A stretch of DNA of 64,000 nt from Campanula takesimana (Eukaryota > Streptophyta > Magnoliopsida > Asterales > Campanulaceae), in NCBI GenBank assembly GCA_026119855.1, contig JAOWBW010000565.1, positions 558,001 to 622,000 on the forward strand, read 5' to 3'. Shown here in pieces: positions 10,887 through 22,112 of the stretch. The translations under genes were made by a program, and so were the position numbers. Each line of letters begins with the position of its first letter. The stretch's first letter is position 1. The notes under the pieces were generated by a model. The model was not told where the DNA came from and did not search any database. It saw only the letters and a list, made by a program, of their open reading frames with translations.

Positions 10887-11103
10887 GCTGAGGGTGCCCA
10901 ACATAGCCGTACGGCTAGGGACCTCATGTGCCCAAACCATCCGTACGACTTGACTTGGCGAGCTTCTGGATTTTTCCAAGTTCAATTCCAGTTCAGTCCT
11001 GGAATATCACGTTTATCCTAGTGAGGTCCTGGCCCATTGGTTTATCCCTAAATGGTACCAAGAATTCCTCTAAGGTAGGTTAATTTTAGATTGGGGTACT
11101 TAC

Positions 11104-11258
11104 AGTAACCTGACCTCCGAACTCACCTTCTCTAACCTTTTCCGTTAAATTTGGGTTTAAAATTAAATTAACGTGGCGACTCCGTTTTCTTGAACATAAA
11201 GTGCCGTTTTGATTCTTCGAGGGAACCTCTTCCATTGTTTTCCCGTGGGTATCTTACA
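11104..11258 (+). repeat. Truncated 5' LTR of element D
   Basis: It ends GGGTATCTTACA directly before the primer site. It contains GTGGCGACTCCG (11173-11184), the same internal primer-site-like motif as the other LTRs. Its left part is missing because C abuts at 11103. Confidence 0.7.
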
Positions 11259-11259
11259 G

Positions 11260-11277
11260 TGGCGACTCCGCTGGGGA
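11260..11277 (+). other. Primer-binding site of element D
   Basis: TGGCGACTCCGCTGGGGA, one base after the LTR end. Confidence 0.88.
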
Positions 11278-12775
11278 ATAAGGTGTTTTCAAACTTCTTT
11301 TTAGAAGCTTTGGGGGCACTTTTGTGTGGGTCAAACTCCCGTCCCCGTTTGTTGACCTTGTGCATATTTTGTGTATTTTATGCTTCTGTTTTGATTTCTG
11401 GAAATGGAACTGTTCTGGAACCACAATAAGCTGGGGCTTGAAGAATCAGAAACTGGAAAAATTGGAAAATTAATGGGACACCTCCACTAGCCGTACGGCT
11501 GGTTTTCCCGGGCCCACGGAATGTTTCAAGTTAACAATTTCTTGCAGGGTAGAAACATTCTGATGTTCCCCTTGCTTCTGCTTGTCCATGTTCCAATTTA
11601 CAGCCTTTATTTGTGCACATATGCCTTTGTTTTCTTAACCAAAACTTGATTTTTAAACCTTGGTTATGCACAAATTTTGGACATAAAATTTTGGGTTCTT
11701 CAAGGCCTCATTGTGCATAACCCTTTTATGAAAGCTCGATTTTCAAAACCTTTTTTATTGAGCACAATCTTGTTGTACAAATTGATTTTCAAAGGGCCTT
11801 GCTCCTCTTACAAAAAAAAATTGGTTTTCAAAAACCCTTGATTGTGCACAACCTATTCCATGTACAAAATTCGATTTTCAAGATTCTTACTTGTCCATAT
11901 TCTTGTTTGATTACTTGTGCAAATTACTTGTTCAAATTGCTTGTCTATATCTTGCATATACTCTTGCTCATGATATTAAAACGCATTGCAAAATTCCTAT
12001 TTTAACTCAAAAAGGAACATAGAAGGCTTCACACAATGTGCACTCGACCTTGTGCACGTCTCAAATACCCTCAAAACCCGGGATGGATGCCACGATGCAG
12101 CTTGATTGGTGCTCTTGTGCCCTTGTCGCGTGCACGGGTCCATTCCACCTCCCCTTGCGAGCCGAGTCAACCACACATTGTCCGTGACACACAAATACCG
12201 TGACCATGGTTGGTTTTTGGTCTAGCTCAAGTCATCACGTCCCTATTACGCGTCCAAATGTTAATTATGGCCAAGTTAACGCCCAAGCTCACGACTCCTT
12301 GTGAAAGCAAGTGTGACCAAGGTCATTTTTGACCCGTTCCTTGACCTATGCGTTAATTCCAACCATAATGAACCAAAGTCATGTATTAAGGATAGGTTGA
12401 CACCGTGTCGTTAAGTCCTAATGCTTGGCCCATCCTAATCATCCGCCTCATTAAAATGAGGTCATGCCAGAATTTCGTTGAAGCGTTAAGTCAATCTTGA
12501 CCTCAACCAGGGCTTAGCTATGATAAGAATGGCCCGCGCATTGGAACCTCGCGACGCAATAGAACTTAGGAATGGTTCTTTTAGTCGGTGGAAGCTGCGT
12601 ACCCTATAGGACCCTCGCCCGAGATAGTCCGTCCTTGGGAGTGTGCAGTACAGGTGAAAAACAAGGGGTCTATAGACGTAGTGATGGCCTCCACTGATCC
12701 AGGATTTAGAATAGTTGCGAAAAAGAAGAGAAATCTTTTCCAACCATCTAGGAATAAAATGTGCTTTAAGTAAAC
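11278..12775 (+). other. Leader of element D, non-coding
   Basis: No credible gene. It aligns in inverted orientation with the C leader (7995-9356). It contains AGCCGTACGGCT near 11489, about 210 nt after the primer site, where C has the related AGCCGTACGA. Confidence 0.65.
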
Positions 12776-13462
12776 GTGAACAATGCAAAAAAAAATAATC
12801 TTCCATGTTTCATGAGCCTAAGCCTTTTACCCAAAGACCAGCCCGAGTCGATACCCGAGTCTGAACAAACCTCCTTGTCCCCCGCAGCTCGTAAGAAGTG
12901 GATAAGATTTTTGGGTCACCGTTTGATCAATGCCGAGTCAGATAGTTCGTCAGCAGCTTCACTCAGACTTCTCAGAATGACTAGCCCAGCAGGAAGCAGT
13001 AGTGGGGGTGATAATGCAGTAGATCAAAATGGTCTCACCAGGGAAGAATTGGTACGAGCTTTAGAGGCCGCCAGGGCCCAGGAAGAGAGTATCCGCAAAC
13101 ATCAGGAAGAAATGAAAAGTATGGTAGTGGAAGCCTTGAGACAGAAACGGGTAGCAGTCATGTTCGAAAATGATGGGTCTTTTGTGGAAATCACCGATGA
13201 AGAAGAGGTCGAAAATCTGTAACCTCATAACTACAACCGAGTTCCTCCTCCCCAAACTTACCCTAATGTGGTGGCCTCACGTCCTACATTCCAAGCCACC
13301 ATCCATCAAAATGTGCCTGTCACCCAAGTTCCCTTTGCCCCGCCAAGCGGTTTTCCTTCATATCCACCCGGATTCACCCCGCACGGCCCGATCCTGATAA
13401 GCCGAGTGCCATTAGCACCAGCCACTGTTGGTCTGCCACCTCCAGATTTTCCGATCACATCC
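12776..13462 (+). pseudogene. N-terminal gag fragment of element D
   Basis: An open frame to 13219 encodes an acidic, helix-rich N-terminal gag region. Residues about 80-125 (EELVRALEAARAQEESIRKH onwards) should form a coiled coil. A TAA at 13220-13222 interrupts it, after which the same frame continues as a proline-rich linker to 13457. At 13463 element E is inserted, and gag resumes at 22113. The stop fits a CAA-to-TAA transition, but that is inference. The region matches the usual Tat/Ogre order of coiled-coil N-terminus, proline-rich linker, capsid and finger. Confidence 0.65.
13458..13462. other. Target-site duplication CATCC, left of element E
   Basis: It matches CATCC at 22108-22112 on the other side of the element. 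Confidence 0.92.
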
Positions 13463-16311
13463 TGTCGCGACCCCGGACCCCGCGGCCCGAGATCGCGAGC
13501 TGGACGTCGACTTAGAACCAAAACGTAGAAATACCGAAGTTAAAAATTTCGTTTAATACCAAAAGGTGATAACACAAGGTTTTACAAATCCAAGTTTAAA
13601 TCAACAAAGTACATCTAACGTAAGCTCCACAGCTTATACCCAAAAGAATAAAATATACAATTCTTAATGACGTCAATAATGGTAAAACTATCCCCAAAAA
13701 GTTATACATTTAAATAATGTAAACCGATCCATAACAACCTGCCCCAAAATCTCAAACCTCTCGACGTCCTCCTCGACCCGCGAATCCTAATCCTTCTCCT
13801 CCTGGGGGGGGGTTAAGGAAAAACAATTTGAAACAAGAAACGGGGTGAGAATAAATCTCAGTAAGTTACTAATGCAACTACATGTCATGCTATTATGCAA
13901 TAACCAATAGCAATTAACATATGACAGATAGCAGCGGAATAATAAGTGACATGCTGTCAAACAGTAACATCCAATAATCAATCATATAAATAAACATATA
14001 ACAACAAATGAGAGGCTCCCTATCGCCAACCGTCCCATACCGGTTGGAAATAACGACCAGCTCATCATGCAACACATAAAGCTGAAATAAACACTCATAA
14101 GTGGATACATAGCCAAGGTTTTCCAAACCGGAACATCCAAATAAAGGATCGCTGCGCAGCTTCAATAATCAACAATCAACATCTTCATAGCAGCATGAAA
14201 GCTCGAAGAGAAAACCCCGGTACCGGAACCAATAACCATAAAAGTGTCACAAAGGACAAGGACCATGACACAAAGTCATGCCCGCTAGCCAGATACATTC
14301 ACAAAGGAACGCTGACTTAACCTTTCCAGGGCCAATCTGGAGAAAGGGTAAAGAAGGGGGCAAAACAATGGTCAACATTATAATGGACTTGGCTTTGCCA
14401 TTATAATCCTTCCCATCGCCCGATGCAACAAATATGCCAGCTGGGCTTCCAAATAAATGCTAAGTAATAATAATTTAGCATGAATGAACAACTTAAGGTT
14501 CCAAAGTAGGGAACCAATCCAATTAAATCACCATAAAGATGCAAACGGTTACTCATGAAGAGTTCAACAACAACGAACACAAGAAGTTTCTCATAAAAGA
14601 GCACAACAACGATAAACGGAATTTCTCATAAAGAGCACAACAACATTGATCACTAAAACAAGATGATTCCAAGACAAGGCACGTACCAAATACCTCCTAA
14701 ATATGATACCCACAAGTTAATCATAAAGAGCACAACCCAAATGGTCGCTCACAATTAGCACAATTACTATTACCAAAATGACCCTAGACATTTACTCATA
14801 AAGATATACTAGAACCATGAACTCAACCATCTCTTACACCTGGAATTCTAAGTAAGAAATCCGAATGAATACACCTTAAGGTTAATCAAACCGTAGGTAC
14901 CCAATTGCCAATTCACGCTTTACCTCCGTTCATAACGAACCCATTCTGAACACCCCAAACGAATCCAAAAGGTTACACTTATTAGGACATGATCACGACT
15001 GGACTAAACCCTACACTTTGGTGTTCAGTAACCACCCTCTAGGTACTATAGGACATCGCCTAAAACCTAGACCAAGACTCACTCGAAAATCAATTCGATT
15101 GGAACAATCACGAACGCATCATAAGATGCCCAAACTTATACCAGATGATCTTCACAAAGATAAGTCAAACCAACGATACCTCAATAAGACGTTCCAAATC
15201 CCAATTAACACTTAATTAATTTCAAACACAAACTTGATCACAAGGGACCCAATTCTATCACTAGAGTGCACTACAATGTTCACTAAGGTCAACTAGGAGG
15301 GCACCCAAGACTTAGACCAAAACACGTTCTTCAATCACACAAATTACCAAAATGTAAATTTTCAGAGGACTGTGCGGCCGCCCAAAGTGGGTTGTGCGGT
15401 CGCCCAAAAAGTCCCAAAACAAGAGCAAAAGATTTCAGAAAGATGCGCGGCCGCCCAGGAAGTTTTGTGCGGTCGCACAATGCTCTGGATTTCCAGAAAT
15501 CGGGAAGAACAACATGGGTTCTTCCATTTTCAAACCCAAAACACAATCAACCCAAAATCCAACATTCCAACTCATATACTAAAGTGCCAAAACAACTTAT
15601 AAGTCTAAAAAGACTCCCAAAACAACATTTAACAACCGAAATCAAGAATCAAACCCAACATTCAAGATTTCACCATTTTTTTATCAAAAACCCAAATAAA
15701 TTCCAAACAAATTCAAAACTCATCCAAACTTCAAATGGAACACATCAAACAATATCTAAGCATGATATGAACATTTTAGCATTAAAATGGGGGAAAAGTA
15801 ACTTACCCGAATTTTCTCAAAGTTGCCGGAACTCGAATATTTTTGGCTTCCTACGATCCTATCGACGATCTAAACAAGATTCATGTTTTAAGAAATGAGA
15901 AATAATGAGAGGAAGATAGCTAAAATGAAAAGAGAATGAAGAGAGAAAAACTTACCTTTTCTATGGAAGAGAGAGAGAGAAGTGACTGGGAATGGGAGAG
16001 AGTGAGGGAGAAGATGAGTAGAAGGAGTAGTTAAAACCTTTTTCATAAACTTACACTTAGGCCCCTTCTTCCACACTACACACAAATACTTGCACTCCCT
16101 ACTAATTATTAAGACCCAACACTTCTACACTAGCACAAATGACCCAAATAAAATGCTAGGCACAATTTATTATGACACATAAAGTGCACACATAAATATT
16201 TAAATAAATAATAATTTAAATAAATAATAATTTAAATAAATAAATAAGCAAATAAATAAGTAACAATTATTTATTACTAATAAAATAGAGCCTAGTTTTC
16301 GGGTCGTGACA
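13463..16311 (-). repeat. 3' LTR of element E
   Basis: Minus strand TGTCACGACCCGAAAAC (from 16311) to GGTCGCGACA (13463). It contains a four-word CpG array (15371-15479) and a G9 tract at about 13804. Small ORFs inside are LTR shadows. Confidence 0.93.
15371..15479. repeat. CpG-rich word array in the E 3' LTR
   Basis: Four copies of TGYGCGGYCGCCCA-type words; the shared CGG(C/T)CGC core starts at 15375, 15397, 15448 and 15470 (spacing 22, 51, 22). The intervening sequences are unlike each other. Confidence 0.88.
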
Positions 16312-16330
16312 TTCACTCCCCCTTAAAGAA
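16312..16330 (-). other. Polypurine tract of element E
   Basis: Minus strand CTTTAAGGGGGAGTGAA abuts the 3' LTR. Element F has the near-identical CTTTAAGGAGGAGTGAA at the same place. Just upstream is a short match to the F integrase end (TATCCGT.GCT.TT...TCGGGTAAG). Confidence 0.75.
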
Positions 16331-17737
16331 AATTCGACCCAAATTTTAACGAGACTTACCCGAAAGACCCAATAGCTACGGATACGATAGTTCCGCCATT
16401 TCTCAAATTCCTCAATTGTCCATTCTAAACCACCACGTAGTAACCCTAACTAATGTTCACAATACCACGACCTCTCGCACATAACTTCCTTCAATCATAA
16501 CCTTCACTACTAATTAGAATCCATAATCAAAATTGAAGAATCCCAATTGCTTCCAAACATAACTCTCGAGATATCCCAAGCTCACCTTATTCACAACCTT
16601 AATTACACTGCAAAGGTGTTTCCTTTTGTAAATCGCATACTTAGTAGTATTCCCCAGATTTTCAAAACATCACCATCCCGAGCCTAATTAGCTTTTAAAA
16701 ATATAAAAAGGCTAAAGAAATTTCTATTTCCACAATATTCATCAAAATGGCTATACCTCTATGGATTACCATTATAGTGTCTTCTCTTTTGAGTTAACAC
16801 CTTAAATAAATAGTACCATACAAACCCCAAAATATCTCGTACAAAGTGTCCACTTAAATCTATGTTATACTCTCATCCCTTCATTAATCTGGTCTTGAAG
16901 CCTAAACCATTCAATATACTCAATAGTCCGCAAAGCGATCCAAATTTCATCTTCAAAAGATTTTCTCTAACTCCCATTTAAGTCATAATCCGTACTCATA
17001 TACAGAAAGGAAATCAACGAACTCTAAATTCAATAGTTAACCCTAGTTAGGCTCTCACGCATACATTTATTGACTTAATGATATTTAAGCTCAATGGTAC
17101 TACCATCATAATAAACCAATTAGCTAGTCACCTTCCAACTGACCCAATACCAAATCATAGTATTCGTTAATATGCCCGAGTATTTATACTCAACTTTCTT
17201 CACTTATTTGCAATCCAAAATAAGAAACGCCACCAAGACAAGATTTAGGACCATAGAACACCCCTTTAACTAAAACTCAAAATGCCTTTGATATAGGTCG
17301 CAATTTATTACTCTCCCGAAATGTGCTTAGTCCTTTCAAACTTACGCGCTCACCACTATTAATGATCGGAACTCCTACAACAAACTCATCATCCATAACA
17401 AATCGTATACCTCTCCATAGTAACCCATTTCGATGCATTCACGGAGATGTACTAAAAGTGACCAAAATTTTCCTCAAGAGATCCTCATTGAATCCTCAAC
17501 TCCTATAACCCCACCGATGTCATAAGGACATTGATCTAAATATTAGCACTACAACCTTGTACTATAACAACTCAATTTAACCCAAGGTTCTCCCCAATTA
17601 CTAGGTACTATTCAGAAATAAAATAGAAATTTTCACAAACAATAAATACGCCCAACAATTCACCGAAACTAAATACTCGGATTTTAACTAAGGAAAGATA
17701 GGTATAACTCTACCCAAAGGAACGGTCTCAAACAGTT
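16331..17737. other. Non-coding interior of element E
   Basis: About 1.4 kb that replaces pol. Apart from the last approximately 60 nt, which match the end of the F integrase gene, I see no protein similarity and no long ORF. Confidence 0.6.
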
Positions 17738-19144
17738 TTAAGAAATTAGGAATGGAGAATATAACAATCCCCTACAACAATAGACTAAAGCAATAGTAAC
17801 ATCAAAATCTTGTAATATCAACATGGTTAATTTAGCAGGTAAGTTGTATCTACCTTTAAGCACAACATGAGCACATAAGACTCCATCAGACATCCTACAC
17901 TCCTCCATAGGAGTAGACACTGACAACACATAAGTCAAAGACTCAAAAGAAATAAATGCAACTAAATGTACAGAAACATATGAATGCGATGATCCTAAAA
18001 TGCACGCGCTCGCTCTCTCGACGCAAAATAATACCTCCTGAACTGATGAGTCACCTGCTGAGTGCTGATTGATTGCAAATACTCTACCCGAAATCTTGGG
18101 CTTCCCCGAAGCATCCCTCTTCTGACCCTGTGATATTCCAGTTTCTGTCCCCGATGACTGAACTCTAAACCTCGGACAATCTTTAACAAAGTGTCCCAAC
18201 TGACCACACTTCACACATTTTCCTTGCTTCTTCCAACACTTGTCTTCTGAGTGTCCTTTCCTCTGACAGTAACTGCAGACTTTCCCATTTCGTGTACCCT
18301 TATTAGAACCTTGATTTCCTACTGTTGGTTGCCCTTGAAGTTGCCTTCTGAATCGAGTTTGCACTCCAAAATTACCTCTGTTATCCGAATGTTGCTGTTG
18401 TGACTTACTCTGCCCTCCTGGCTTACCCGGGTTAACCATCTCAGTCTTCCTTCTGTGTTCCCCAATATCCTGCCCAATTAAGTAGGCTCGATCCACCGTA
18501 TCCTGATAAGTCTGAATCCGCTGTGCTATAAGCTGAGTCCGGATGGATGTCTTCAAACCCCTGATCAATCTCATCGCTTTCTGCTCCTCGGTCCGCACAA
18601 GGTATTCACAACACCTGGCTAATTCTGTGAACTTAGCTGAGTACTGTGCTACTGACATCATGCCTTGCTCCAAGCTGAGGAACTCGATCTCTTTCCGATT
18701 TTGATTCACTAAAAAGATAAAATGATCCTTGAATTTCTTCACGAACCACTCCCAAGGATATGGTACAAGAGTCGCATCCCAACTGGTCTTCAGTGCCTTC
18801 CACCAATGTTCCGCAGCACCAACTAACATATAAGCTGCAAACTGAACCCTATCCTTATCAGTACAACCAAAGACCTCATAGATTCTCTCCATCGATTCTA
18901 TCCATAGCTCAGCCTTCTTCACATCAGGCTCACCGTCGTACTCACTTGGTTTCAACTTCAAGAACTGCTCCAACCCGTATCGCGGAGGTGCTACATGTTC
19001 CTCTCTTGGCCCTTGGTCATGAATTGCTTTCACGGCCGCTTCAAACCTGTCCTGAAACACTGCACGGTTTTCTTCCCGTAGACCATTAAGATTCTGAGTC
19101 CCACTAGAAGCTTCACCAATTCTTCTTCTAGACATTTCGAACAA
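17738..19144 (-). CDS. gag: Gag polyprotein of element E with decayed protease stub (468 aa)
   Basis: Structural protein of the retrotransposon, forming the particle and binding RNA in the cytoplasm. The best start is the internal ATG at 19135 (MSRRRIGE...), matching element F. Residues about 55-230 are the capsid domain (RYGLEQFLKLKPSEYDGEPD, EHWWK, YSAKFTELARCCEYL). Two CCHC knuckles follow: CSYCQRKGHSEDKC (about 290-303) and CVKCGQLGHFVKDC (about 310-323). Past residue 365 it runs into a protease remnant that still shows GSSHSY but has lost the catalytic DPG triplet. The gag part has no stops or frameshifts, unlike F's, so it is probably competent, consistent with E's near-identical LTRs. 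Enzymes would have to come from a partner element. Confidence 0.9.
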   Translation of the reverse strand: MFEMSRRRIGEASSGTQNLNGLREENRAVFQDRFEAAVKAIHDQGPREEHVAPPRYGLEQFLKLKPSEYDGEPDVKKAELWIESMERIYEVFGCTDKDRVQFAAYMLVGAAEHWWKALKTSWDATLVPYPWEWFVKKFKDHFIFLVNQNRKEIEFLSLEQGMMSVAQYSAKFTELARCCEYLVRTEEQKAMRLIRGLKTSIRTQLIAQRIQTYQDTVDRAYLIGQDIGEHRRKTEMVNPGKPGGQSKSQQQHSDNRGNFGVQTRFRRQLQGQPTVGNQGSNKGTRNGKVCSYCQRKGHSEDKCWKKQGKCVKCGQLGHFVKDCPRFRVQSSGTETGISQGQKRDASGKPKISGRVFAINQHSAGDSSVQEVLFCVERASACILGSSHSYVSVHLVAFISFESLTYVLSVSTPMEECRMSDGVLCAHVVLKGRYNLPAKLTMLILQDFDVTIALVYCCRGLLYSPFLIS

Positions 19145-19241
19145 ATACCTGCATAAAACCTTAACCGTTACTCACTCCGCACACAACTACCCACCTAGGT
19201 CATACTAATCCACCTAGACTTATACTTAGAGCCAAACCATG

Positions 19242-19253
19242 GCTCTGATACCA
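19242..19253 (-). other. Primer-binding site of element E
   Basis: Minus strand TGGTATCAGAGC, complementary to the 3' end of plant initiator tRNA-Met, two bases from the LTR end. Confidence 0.92.
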
Positions 19254-19255
19254 AC

Positions 19256-22107
19256 TGTCGCGACCCCGGACCCCACGGCCCGAGATCGCGAGCTGGACGT
19301 CGACTTAGAACCAAAACGTAGAAATACCGAAGTTAAAAATTTCGTTTAATACCAAAAGGTGATAACACAAGGTTTTACAAATCCAAGTTTAAATCAACAA
19401 AGTACATCTAACGTAAGCTCCACAGCTTATACCCAAAAGAATAAAATATACAATTCTTAATGACGTCAATAATGGTAAAACTATCCCCAAAAAGTTATAC
19501 ATTTAAATAATGTAAACCGATCCATAACAACCTGCCCCAAAATCTCAAACCTCTCGACGTCCTCCTCGACCCGCGAATCCTAATCCTTCTCCTCCTGGGG
19601 GGGGGGGGTTAAGGAAAAACAATTTGAAACAAGAAACGGGGTGAGAATAAATCTCAGTAAGTTACTAATGCAACTACATGCCATGCTATTATGCAATAAC
19701 CAATAGCAATTAACATATGACAGATAGCAGCGGAATAATAAGTGACATGCTGTCAAACAGTAACATCCAATAATCAATCATATAAATAAACATATAACAA
19801 CAAATGAGAGGCTCCCTATCGCCAACCGTCCCATACCGGTTGGAAATAACGACCAGCTCATCATGCAACACATAAAGCTGAAATAAACACTCATAAGTGG
19901 ATACATAGCCAAGGTTTTCCAAACCGGAACATCCAAATAAAGGATCGCTGCGCAGCTTCAATAATCAACAATCAACATCTTCATAGCAGCATGAAAGCTC
20001 GAAGAGAAAACCCCGGTACCGGAACCAATAACCATAAAAGTGTCACAAAGGACAAGGACCATGACACAAAGTCATGCCCGCTAGCCAGATACATTCACAA
20101 AGGAACGCTGACTTAACCTTTCCAAGGCCAATCTGGAGAAGGGGTAAAGAAGGGGGCAAAACAATGTTCAACATTATAATGGACTTGGCTTTGCCATTAT
20201 AATCCTTCCCATCGCCCGATGCAACAAATATGCCAGCTGGGCTTCCAAATAAATGCTAAGTAATAATAATTTAGCATGAATGAACAACTTAAGGTTCCAA
20301 AGTAGGGAACCAATCCAATTAAATCACCATAAAGATGCAAACGGTTACTCATGAAGAGTTCAACAACAACGAACACAAGAAGTTTCTCATAAAAGAGCAC
20401 AACAACGATAAACGGAATTTCTCATAAAGAGCACAACAACATTGATCATTAAAACAAGATGATTCCAAGACAAGGCACGTACCAAATACCTCCTAAATAT
20501 GATACCCACAAGTTAATCATAAAGAGCACAACCCAAATGGTCGCTCACAATTAGCACAATTACTATTACCAAAATGACCCTAGACATTTACTCATAAAGA
20601 TATACTAGAACCATGAACTCAACCATCTCTTACACCTGGAATTCTAAGTAAGAAATCCGAATGAATACACCTTAAGGTTAATCAAACCGTAGGTACCCAA
20701 TTGCCAATTCACGCTTTACCTCCGTTCATAACGAACCCATTCTGAACACCCCAAACGAATCCAAAAGGTTACACTTATTAGGACATGATCACGACTGGAC
20801 TAAACCCTACACTTTGGTGTTCAGTAACCACCCTCTAGGTACTATAGGACATCGCCTAAAACCTAGACCAAGACTCACTCGAAAATCAATTCGATTGGAA
20901 CAATCACGAACGCATCATAAGATGCCCAAACTTATACCAGATGATCTTCACAAAGATAAGTCAAACCAACGATACCTCAATAAGACGTTCCAAATCCCAA
21001 TTAACACTTAATTAATTTCAAACACAAACTTGATCACAAGGGACCCAATTCTATCACTAGAGTGCACTACAATGTTCACTAAGGTCAACTAGGAGGGCAC
21101 CCAAGACTTAGACCAAAACACGTTCTTCAATCACACAAATTACCAAAATGTAAATTTTCAGAGGACTGTGCGGCCGCCCAAAGTGGGTTGTGCGGTCGCC
21201 CAAAAAGTCCCAAAACAAGAGCAAAAGCTTTCAGAAAGATGCGCGGCCGCCCAGGAAGTTTTGTGCGGTCGCACAATGCTCTGGATTTCCAGAAATCGGG
21301 AAGAACAACATGGGTTCTTCCATTTTCAAACCCAAAACACAATCAACCCAAAATCCAACATTCCAACTCATATACTAAAGTGCCAAAACAACTTATAAGT
21401 CTAAAAAGACTCCCAAAACAACATTTAACAACCGAAATCAAGAATCAAACCCAACATTCAAGATTTCACCATTTTTTTATCAAAAACCCAAATAAATTCC
21501 AAACAAATTCAAAACTCATCCAAACTTCAAATGGAACACATCAAACAATATCTAAGCATGATATGAACATTTTAGCATTAAAATGGGGGAAAAGTAACTT
21601 ACCCGAATTTTCTCAAAGTTGCCGGAACTCGAATATTTTTGGCTTCCTACGATCCTATCGACGATCTAAACAAGATTCATGTTTTAAGAAATGAGAAATA
21701 ATGAGAGGAAGATAGCTAAAATGAAGAGAGAATGAAGAGAGAAAAACTTACCTTTTCTATGGAAGAGAGAGAGAGAAGTGACTGGGAATGGGAGAGAGTG
21801 AGGGAGAAGATGAGTAGAAGGAGTAGTTAAAACCTTTTTCATAAACTTACACTTAGGCCCCTTCTTCCACACTACACACAAATACTTGCACTCCCTACTA
21901 ATTATTAAGACCCAACACTTCTACACTAGCACAAATGACCCAAATAAAATGCTAGGCACAATTTATTATGACACATAAAGTGCACACATAAATATTTAAA
22001 TAAATAATAATTTAAATAAATAATAATTTAAATAAATAAATAAGCAAATAAATAAGTAACAATTATTTATTACTAATAAAATAGAGCCTAGTTTTCGGGT
22101 CGTGACA
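19256..22107 (-). repeat. 5' LTR of element E
   Basis: Near-identical to 13463-16311. Differences I could see include a C/T at about 19681, a G/A at 20125, A/G at 20142, G/T at 20167, C/T at 20449, A/C at 21229, A/G near 21725, G/A near the GGCC end, and three extra Gs in the G tract. Confidence 0.93.
21167..21275. repeat. CpG-rich word array in the E 5' LTR
   Basis: Same four words and the same 22/51/22 spacing as in the 3' LTR. Confidence 0.88.
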
Positions 22108-22112
22108 CATCC
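22108..22112. other. Target-site duplication CATCC, right of element E
   Basis: Matches 13458-13462. D's gag resumes immediately after. Confidence 0.92.

Larger units (their letters stand above)
7995..11103 (-). mobile_element. Element C: Tat-like LTR plus leader, interrupted by element A
   Basis: The minus-strand LTR begins TGTAAGTACCCCAATC at 11103 and ends CTTACA at 9376. It is followed by primer site TGGCGACTCCGCTGGGGA and a leader that aligns, inverted, with element D's leader (11278-12610). The leader is cut at 7994 by element A. C abuts a truncated D LTR at 11104, so it inserted there; its far end is outside the window. Confidence 0.75.
9376..11103 (-). repeat. LTR of element C (1728 bp including a SINE)
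   Basis: Its bounds are TGTAAG (minus strand, at 11103) and CTTACA (at 9376). It has a TATA-like CTCTATAAAT at 10886-10877, two CGTACG words upstream of that (10907 and 10941), and an internal primer-site-like GTGGCGACTCCG at 9468-9457. The family is different from A/G and B. Confidence 0.72.
13463..22107 (-). mobile_element. Element E: complete gag-only Tekay-type LTR retrotransposon
   Basis: Two LTRs (13463-16311, 2849 bp; 19256-22107, 2852 bp) are flanked by CATCC duplications. By eye they differ by about eight substitutions plus a G-tract length change (9 versus 12), so the insertion is young. The interior is only 2.9 kb: primer site, an intact gag with a dead protease stub, about 1.4 kb of non-coding DNA, a remnant of the integrase 3' end and a polypurine tract. 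This is the architecture described for plant TR-GAG elements (terminal repeats with only gag). LTR ends, primer site and gag match element F. Confidence 0.93.

Noticed and set aside
7995..12610. A single fold-back transposon formed by the inverted C and D leaders
   Set aside because: C has a complete LTR bounded by TGTAAG at 11103 and CTTACA at 9376, with a primer site on the correct side, and D's LTR is only a 155-bp stub. Nested insertion explains this better.
12486..12806. 106-residue minus-strand ORF in the D leader
   Set aside because: It opposes D's transcription and is not preserved in the homologous C leader.
15392..15898. 168-residue ORF present in both E LTRs
   Set aside because: Present twice only because the LTRs are near-identical. 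It runs antisense to the element and through the CpG array.
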